64,000 nucleotides of DNA, from positions 5,476,331 through 5,540,330 of the forward strand of contig NW_004624866.1 of assembly GCF_000247695.1 (NCBI RefSeq). The letters are read 5' to 3'. Below the pieces are notes generated by a model, which did no database searches, was not told where the DNA came from, and saw only the letters and a list, made by a program, of their open reading frames with translations. Shown piece by piece: positions 57,865 to 64,000 of this stretch; the first letter of the stretch is position 1, and each line of letters opens with the position of its first letter. The position numbers were made by a program, and so were the translations under genes. Origin of the DNA: Heterocephalus glaber (Eukaryota > Chordata > Mammalia > Rodentia > Bathyergidae).

Positions 57865-58062
57865 TTGAGCTACAGAAAACACTATGAGGACACAAAGGCA
57901 AATGTTCATATCCCCAACGATATGCTGAATCACGTGCTGGCTAAAAGGTGCCAGTACATCCTCAGTGACCTGGAATATCGACATTACTTCCACCAGTGGA
58001 CATCTCTCCCAGAAGAACCCAAATTTTTTTATGCCCGAAATGCCCAGGAGATATTAAGTGAT
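57865..58062 (+). CDS. NEB: NEB exon w50, SR-L modules 4-5 (198 bp)
   Basis: Bounded by TTTAG and GTAAGT. LSYRKHYEDTKANVHIPN, VLAKRCQYILSD; LEYRHYFHQWTSLPEEPK, YARNAQEILSD. Sixty-six codons: the second and third modules of a 312-bp exon. TCLPDQNDV is replaced by TSLPEEPKF. Intron 58063-58409 shows nothing recognised. Confidence 0.95.
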
Positions 58063-58409
58063 GTAAGTTGCCTTTCTGCACTTGACTTAGTTGCAGGTTT
58101 CACCTGGTCCTGCCTCAGGCCCCTGTGTTCCAGTTGTTCCTGTGTTTATGTACCCAGGAACTTTCAACTTTGAGCCTCTGGACACCTATGTTAAATTTTT
58201 AGTCTGTTCAGCACTAGGTGGGACTTAGGTATTGCTCCCCTCCCAGTTGGTTAGGCCAAGTGAGTACAGATCTTCTAGCTAGTGAGAGGCCCACACTGTG
58301 CTCTCTAAGCACTAAGCCCAACCAGGGACCAATAGGAAATTATTAAAAGGCTCAGAATTCTGTAAACTTAGAATACCTATCACTATTCATTTTTCTTTGT
58401 TCCTTACAG

Positions 58410-58514
58410 AATGTGTATAAAGATGACTTGAATTGGCTGAGAGGCATTGGTTGCTACGTTTGGGATACTCCCCAGATTCTCCATGCCAAGAAATCATATG
58501 ACCTCCAGAGTCAG
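58410..58514 (+). CDS. NEB: NEB exon w51, SR-L module 6 (105 bp)
   Basis: Bounded by TTACAG and GTGAGT. NVYKDDLNWLRGIGCYVWDT, then ILHAKKSYDLQSQ. The last Trp of the WLRGIGW motif is Cys, with a Trp three residues later. Intron 58515-59265 contains an antisense ID. Confidence 0.95.
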
Positions 58515-58770
58515 GTGAGTCAATTTTCCTAGAAAGACTGGCTCTCTCAGGTCATCAAAACCCATGGTAGTATCAGTGGGCTGCTGGGCCAGCTGTGTCC
58601 ATGTTTGATTGAGAAGCTCTAACCAAGTAGCTTCTATAATGGTGTGTGATTTAAGGGAAGCCCCCTGGCCTTCTGGACCCAATTAAATCTGCTCCATCGC
58701 TGAATCTTCTCAGCATGAGTCTCTCCTATGGTTAAAGTCTCTCCTATTTATAACAGCAAGTTATGACATA

Positions 58771-58857
58771 CTTTTTTGTTTTTGTACTTGGGATCGAACT
58801 CGGGACCTTGCGCTTGGTAGGCGGGCGGTGGAACAACTGAGCTAAATCCCCGGCCCT
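58771..58857 (-). mobile_element. ID-type SINE, antisense
   Basis: T-rich start, GTACTTGGGATCGAACTCGG, CTGAGCTAAATCCCCGGCCC. TATAACAGCAA occurs at 58749 and again from 58857. Confidence 0.92.
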
Positions 58858-59265
58858 ATAACAGCAAAGAGGGAGTAGGATGTCAAAGCAGTCTTGACCA
58901 CAGATAGGTGTATTCTGAATGAAAAAATTAATCCTGGAACATCCCAGCATGTAGATGAACTTTGATAGATGGGTCTAATAGATTATCCAAATCAAGGGGC
59001 TGCTGTCAGGGATGGAGAAAGGGTGTGCAGAAGACATCAAAATGGAGAGGGTTATCTGGCAGAGATCCAGACCCCACTCCTGGTCCAGAAAAGCTATTCA
59101 CTTTGGCGCGCCACACGAAGTCTTCAGGCTCACAGGATGGTAGCCTGTTGCTTAGGATGAAAACAGAAACCCATAAATAAGTAAAGGCACATCTAAATTG
59201 GCACAAATATTTAAAGCTGATGACAGACAGTACTTTATCACTTTTGGTGGCCTTTTTCTTCACAG

Positions 59266-59370
59266 ATCCAATACACAGCAGCAGGTAAAGAAAATTTACA
59301 AAACTATAATCTGGTCACAGATACACCAGTTTATGTGACTGCTCTTCAAAGTGGCATGAATGCCAGCGAG
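59266..59370 (+). CDS. NEB: NEB exon w52, SR-L module 7 (105 bp)
   Basis: Bounded by TCACAG and GTATGT. IQYTAAGKENLQNYNLV, DTPVYVTALQSGMNASE. YT replaces YK in the actin motif. Intron to w53 is 102 bp. Confidence 0.95.
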
Positions 59371-59472
59371 GTATGTCTTCCTTGTCCTTCTCTTCCAGAG
59401 ACAAGCCATTTCTTATCTTTAAATATTTTTCAGTAACAGAGGTGAATAAGCCATTTGTTTTTCTGTCTGTAG

Positions 59473-59577
59473 GTGAAATATAAAGAAAATTATCATCAGA
59501 TCAAGGACAAATACACCACAGTACTAGAAACAGTGGATTATGACAGAACCAAGAATCTCAAGAGTCTTTATAGCAGT
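59473..59577 (+). CDS. NEB: NEB exon w53, SR-M module 1 (105 bp)
   Basis: Bounded by TGTAG and GTAAGT. VKYKENYHQIKDKYTTV, VDYDRTKNLKSLYSS. The DTP block is lost (ETVDYDRTK), and it ends SS. Equivalent by position to w47 (both start VKYKE). Intron to w54 is 279 bp. Confidence 0.95.
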
Positions 59578-59856
59578 GTAAGTATTTTCCTCCTACACCT
59601 GAGCCACTTGTTGCCCTTCAGAGCCAATAAAAGAATAAATGAGAATGTGTACCTTGTCCCCAAAGATTTTTCTAGTTTTCTCATGGGTCCTCAGATTGCT
59701 ACTTTCTCTCATAAAATTCTTATATGTACAATTAAATAAAGCTCAAATTGGCAAGGATTGTCTGAGAAGGACAGAATTCAAGAAAATCTGCTACTCTGGA
59801 GCTAACCAGAATGCACTGTTCCAGATTCACATGGCTTTTCTTTTTAATCCTTCCAG

Positions 59857-59964
59857 AATCTGTACAAGGAGGCCTGGGATAAAGTGAAAGCCACCAGCTA
59901 CGTTCTGCCGACCAGCACCTTGTCCCTGACACATGCCAAGAACCAGAAGCATCTGGCCAGCCGT
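59857..59964 (+). CDS. NEB: NEB exon w54, SR-M module 2 (108 bp)
   Basis: Bounded by TTCCAG and GTAAGT. NLYKEAWDKVKATSYVL, TLSLTHAKNQKHLASR. It ends SR, a basic residue where the actin motif usually has Asp. Intron 59965-61385 (1.4 kb) has a partial ID-like piece near 61010-61060 and a MIR piece at 61165-61325. Confidence 0.95.
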
Positions 59965-61164
59965 GTAAGTCAGGTTCAAACCCAACAGCCTCCCCTCTTT
60001 TCCCCTCCCCTGCTCTCACTGCAGGGACTTCTCAGGCTTAGGCAAATGTTGTCCAGAGGATCCCTAGCACCTCCGTGGGAGTATCCAGCAAGGAATTCCA
60101 GATCCTTCGTCGCCACAGCCTGTGCACCTACTGTCTCGCTCAGGGATCTGCAGTCCAGGGAGAGTCACAAACACTGGCAAGAAGGATACAGATGTGACCT
60201 TGTAGGCTGCCTGTCTGTGGATGACGTGAATAAATAGTCTCTGTTTCAGCCAGAAGTGAGGAGAGGAAGAAGACATAATGTAGCATATCAAACAGGCTCT
60301 TTTCCATGGAATTACAAGGGCATGATAATTAGTTATTATACCATCTATAAATAAACAGAGCAGCCCAGAGGGAGAGACTTTTCATCTGGGAAGAGGGGTG
60401 TTTTAGATAAGATTACAAAACCTGGAGAAAGGACTTTAGTCATTTTTTTTAATGTTATAAAGGTAGGACTCTTGGCAAATTGTTTATGGAACAAGGTAGG
60501 ATGTACAGAAAACAATCTTTTAAAAAAAATTTTAAGAAAAAGAATTCTTTGAATACTGTCGTCTTGTTAGTTGAGGAATAGTTTAGATATAACAAGCTGG
60601 ATTTTTGTGTTCCAGAAAATTATGGTGGAAATTTTGGTGAGTCTCTAGTCATTACAGGGCTTTGCTGAAATTCTAATTGAACTCCTCCTTCTCCTCTTTT
60701 TCACTAAGCTATGGGTCTTGGTTCTGTAATTACCAAGTACTAGGAGACTGGATCTTTGTCTCTGCCTTATCATCTCATTCATGCATTAATAGGCAACATG
60801 ACTTAAGAATAAAAGTTTTCCTGAAGAAGTTGATTGCTCTGTGTTTCTTGAAAACCTTGTGGAAACTGAAATTTAAAGACTGTGTCTTTTAAGCATTGGG
60901 ATTTTCAGTTATTTAAAACAAAGAGATTGCTGAACACAGTTTAATTTTTCACTTGTAGTAAGAAAAATAAAGCCATTATCAAAAAACAAATTATTTTAAA
61001 ACTGTAGTTTTAAGGCCCTATGTTCGATCCATAGCTCTGCAAAATACAAAAAATAAAGAAAAATCACATAATCTTAAAAATAAATTGATTGTAATTGTAG
61101 CAAAAGTACTGGTATGCATATAAGCATTTAAAAATAAAAACTAGACTTGTGCTGTACAGTTTGA

Positions 61165-61325
61165 GTGCTTTCAGATATGGCCTGACTGAAGCCTCACAAT
61201 GGCCCTGTGCTGGGTGCTAGCACTGTGTCTCTATACAGATGAGGACATGAGCTCAGGGAAGTAGCATCCCCAGATCATCTGGACCTTGGAGTTAGGTCCT
61301 TCCCATTAAGTCTCATGCTCTTTTA
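61165..61325 (+). repeat. MIR-like ancient SINE fragment
   Basis: GAAGCCTCACAATGGCCCTG, CTATACAGATGAGGACATGA and CCCAGATCATCTGGACC recall the MIR order (atcctcacaacaaccct ... ttacagatgaggaaactgag ... aaggtcacac). Confidence 0.55.
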
Positions 61326-61385
61326 ACAAAATAAATCCATTACTCTCCATTACTATGTTTTAACTTTTCTACTTTTTTTATATAG

Positions 61386-61499
61386 GTCAAGTACCGAGAA
61401 GAATATGAAAAGTTCAAAGCTCTTTACACTTTACCAAGAAGTGTTGAAGATGATCCAAACACAGCGCGGTGCCTTCGAGTGGGCAAGTTTAACATCGAT
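61386..61499 (+). CDS. NEB: NEB exon w55, SR-M module 3 (114 bp)
   Basis: Bounded by TATAG and GTAAGT. VKYREEYEKFKALYTLP, SVEDDPNTARCLRVGKFNID. Unlike w49 it keeps the EDDP block. It ends ID, retaining the acidic residue only. Intron to w56 is 319 bp with nothing recognised. Confidence 0.95.
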
Positions 61500-61818
61500 G
61501 TAAGTGACCCCAAAGGGCTGACTTCAAATTTGCTCAAGAAAGATAGTCACGTATTATCAATCAGAACAATTTCCATTAAATCAGGCAAGTGGCCCTGATT
61601 GTGCACATGTAAAGAAGAAAGAAGCTAAGCCCCTTTCTCTCTCCTCCCCCCTCCTGGTATTAATCTGTAGAAAATATCAGAGAATTTCAGCCCACCTTGC
61701 CTCAAAAGCTAGTTGTAAGCTGGTTCCCTGACTTTTCTAGAATGGGAAGAAGGCATGTATTCCTTGATGGCTTGGCACAATTTTCCTGTATAGCTGGCAT
61801 GTAACTTTCACTTCACAG

Positions 61819-62016
61819 CGCCTGTACAGATCAGTTTATGAAAAGAACAAGATGAAAATCCACACTGTGCCTGACATGGTAGAGATGATTACTGCCAAGG
61901 ATACACAGAAGAAAGTCAGTGAGGTTGATTACCGCCTGCACCTACATGAATGGATTTGCCACCCTGACTTGCAAGTCAACAGTCACGTCAGGAAAGTCAC
62001 GGATCAGATCAGCGAT
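61819..62016 (+). CDS. NEB: NEB exon w56, SR-M modules 4-5 (198 bp)
   Basis: Bounded by TCACAG and GTAAGC. RLYRSVYEKNKMKIHTVP, ITAKDTQKKVSE; VDYRLHLHEWICHPDLQVN, VRKVTDQISD. DQNDV of the earlier copies is DLQVN. Intron 62017-62347 is C-rich, with no recognised element. Confidence 0.95.
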
Positions 62017-62347
62017 GTAAGCCCATTCGTTGCTTAGGAAGGTCCCCAGCCCTTGCGCACCCCACTCACCCACCCTAGGAAGAAACCACCTCACCTACGT
62101 GTTCACCTCTGCCTTCTTTCACTCTGGCTTTCCTCTCTGTCCATGAGTCTGACATATTGTGGAGCTGTCCCTGGAAGTAGGGCTCTATGTGCCCTGTGTT
62201 TCTGTGGGATCCTCAGTTCTCCTCACACAATACCTTTTGCTTCTTATTCCCTAAAGTCATCTGGGTTCAGGCTGTGCCTGTGCTTTTTAGGGTTGACATT
62301 ATGTCAGATTTTCTTTCTGACCCCTTGCACTTATTGAAACCTTCTAG

Positions 62348-62452
62348 ATTGTGTACAAGGATGATCTCACCTGGCTGAAAGGCATTGGTTGCTATGTCTG
62401 GGATACTCCTGAAATTCTCCATGCCAAACATGCTTATGATCTACGCGATGAT
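62348..62452 (+). CDS. NEB: NEB exon w57, SR-M module 6 (105 bp)
   Basis: Bounded by TTCTAG and GTGAGT. IVYKDDLTWLKGIGCYVWDT, then ILHAKHAYDLRDD. Shares the GIGCYVWDTP variant with w51. Intron 62453-63336 holds two ID-type SINEs. Confidence 0.95.
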
Positions 62453-62767
62453 GTGAGTTTCCTTATTTGTTTGTCTGGTATATTTCCTTGTCTATGTATT
62501 CAAGAGTCAAGGAGTGAATATGTAAAATAGGAATATTGCCACATACCAGCTGTGGTTTAAGTCATGTTGTGGATAGTTGAGCTGGATAAAGGTGCTAGGA
62601 ACAGAGTAGCCATTTCTTGACAATACCCCGGATGTTCCTACTAAACAATGTGGTCCATCTGGGCCGTTTGCCTGTGGTGGAAAAGGGATTTTTGGCTCTT
62701 CTCTCCACTTTTTGAAGTAGTTTGGATATATTAGTGAGCACATAACTTTCATTATAAGAAAATTGCA

Positions 62768-62862
62768 GGGCTAGGGATGTAGCTCACAGGTAGAGTGTTT
62801 GTCTAGTGTGTATGAGGCCCTGAGTTTAATACCCAGAACCATCGCAAAAAAAAGAAAGAAGG
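62768..62862 (+). mobile_element. ID-type SINE, older subfamily
   Basis: GGGCTAGGGATGTAGCTCAC, AGGTAGAGTGTTTGTCTAG, GAGGCCCTGAGTTTAATACC. The body (GGTAGAGTG, GAGGCCCTG) differs from the GTGGTT...AAGGTCC form of the other IDs. Confidence 0.82.
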
Positions 62863-63106
62863 AAACAAATTCTCATCTGCTAGGAGTTTATGGACTATAC
62901 ATAAGATCTATTTGATCTACTTATAAAGAGCAAAAATGCCAGTCAAATTGGTATTGCAATAAAAATTTCAGCAAGAAAGTTTGAACTTTCCTAAAATAGC
63001 AGCTGTTAAACCTCCCAGAAAACTCTAGAAGCCCCAAATGACTATAAGCATTGATTACACTGTTATAAAATTCAAATCTATCCTTGTCTGTTGAAAAAGT
63101 GCTGAC

Positions 63107-63222
63107 AGGGCCAGGGATTTAGCTCAGTGGTTTCACCACCTGCTGTGCAAGCACAAAGACCCAAGTTTGATCCCCAGTACCAAAAAAAAAAAAGAAAGAA
63201 AGAAAGAAAGAAAAAGAAAAAG
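63107..63222 (+). mobile_element. ID-type SINE with GAAA tail
   Basis: GGGCCAGGGATTTAGCTCAG, AAGTTTGATCCCCAGTACC, poly-A and (GAAA)n. AAAAAGTGCTGAC is repeated on both sides. Confidence 0.93.
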
Positions 63223-63336
63223 TGCTGACTAATGTAAATCTCATAAGTTAAAAGCTACCACGACCTCTGTGAAAATCAGCCCTCTCTAGTATTTAATAAA
63301 TGATCCAACACAGGCTTGTTTAATTCTTCTTTGCAG

Positions 63337-63441
63337 ATCAAGTACAAAGCTCATGTGATGAAAACAAGGAATGACTACAAGTTGGTCACTGACACACCAC
63401 TCTACGTTCAGGCTGTCCAAAGTGGGAAACAGCTAAGTGAT
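63337..63441 (+). CDS. NEB: NEB exon w58, SR-M module 7 (105 bp)
   Basis: Bounded by TTGCAG and GTATGC. IKYKAHVMKTRNDYKLV, DTPLYVQAVQSGKQLSD. Last exon found in the window. The remaining 559 bases (63442-64000) are intron with a MIR-like piece; the gene continues beyond the window. Confidence 0.95.
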
Positions 63442-63764
63442 GTATGCGCTCCCTCGGGAAGTTACCATGGACAGTAACAAATACTGATTCACCACTCAAT
63501 CAAAGACTAGCCTGTGCCAGCCTTCTTTAACTGGGAAACTAGATTCTATGTCCTAGAAAGTATTTAAATGCTGCCTCCTGAAACCAAAAGCATCAAGTAG
63601 TTAGTTCCCTGGGAATGGAGTTAAGTGAGCTGAGTCTATGGAATACTTTGTTTTACAGCTTCCAATGTTGCTTTTTGTATGCTTTTGTTACGAGCAACAT
63701 TTTATCCTTTCCTGTCTAGGCCTTCTAATAAGTAGGGGCAACTATGGTAGAATGGAAACAAACA

Positions 63765-63895
63765 GGTCTGATAAAGGTATGGATTGGAGTCCTGCCTCTC
63801 TCACACATGATTTAAGGCTTGTGAAAAGCATGTGATCCTTCTCAGCCCCAGCATCTTCATACCTAAAAAGGGAAGGTACACGTAAAGACCACTGT
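63765..63895 (+). repeat. MIR-like ancient SINE fragment
   Basis: GGATTGGAGTCCTGCCTCTC, GTGATCCTTCTCAGCCCCAG and CATCTTCATACCTAAAAAGG follow the MIR order (ggttcaaatcccagctctg ... acctctctgagcctcag ... tttcctcatctgtaaaatgg). Confidence 0.6.
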
Positions 63896-64000
63896 AATGG
63901 CTGACTCAGTAAATAAAAAGCTGTTCTTTTAAAGTAAATTCACAGGTTAATAGGGCTATATTAGATCCCACCAGTGGGTTGAAGGTTGAGATTTGTTATT

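Noticed and set aside
59099..59115. GC-rich GGCGCGCC patch as a possible regulatory island
   Set aside because: A single short GC patch in an otherwise ordinary intron; no supporting promoter signal.

Overview
The window is an internal stretch of one large gene, the giant muscle thin-filament protein nebulin (NEB), read entirely on the + strand. It comes from a mammal, and the repeats point to a rodent: many tRNA-derived ID-type SINEs, 7SL-derived B1 elements and B1-ID dimers, and short rodent-style L1 3-prime ends. The ID consensus seen here (GATTTAGCTCAGTGGTT start, GTACC end) together with B1-ID dimers is not the mouse or rat pattern, so a non-murid rodent is likely; I cannot name the species. 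No other protein gene, functional RNA gene, CRISPR array or prokaryotic element is visible. The ends of the gene (first and last exons, promoter, SH3 end) lie outside the window.

I find 58 coding exons, here numbered w1 to w58, between 415 and 63441. Every one has AG before it and GT after it, begins and ends in phase 0, and stays open. Together they encode 3163 codons = 91 nebulin modules = 13 seven-module super-repeats, here called SR-A to SR-M. SR-A to SR-I (w1-w36) each use the same four exons of 105, 108, 312 and 204 bp (243 residues). From SR-J on the large exons are split at module borders: SR-J 105/105/312/105/99, SR-K 102/108/312/105/105, SR-L and SR-M 105/108/114/198/105/105. This shift from fused to single-module exons suggests the window runs from the uniform central super-repeats toward the C-terminal part of the protein.

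Each module of about 35 residues carries an SDxxYK-type actin-binding motif, and the introns cut that motif: exons end in SD or SE and the next begins xxYK. Once per seven modules, at the start of the 204-bp exon (or its split first half), is the WLKGIGW-type tropomyosin/troponin site. The seven modules of a super-repeat match the seven actins of one thin-filament regulatory unit, so the tandem exons together make a molecular ruler along actin.

The most informative sequence signal is patchwork homogenisation: five of the 312-bp exons (w3, w7, w11, w15, w23), and separately w12 with w16, are nearly identical over long internal tracts, including silent sites, while their ends, their introns and the in-between exon w19 are divergent. 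This looks like gene conversion between paralogous exons. Introns hold about 13 ID SINEs, a dozen B1 or B1-ID elements, L1 fragments (one with a 415-base assembly gap), a Tigger-like element, a small palindromic TA-flanked MITE, two head-to-head mariner transposase relics, an 85-bp tandem duplication and a few ancient MIR/L2 pieces. Apart from the conversion pattern I see an ordinary vertebrate muscle gene, not a new system.
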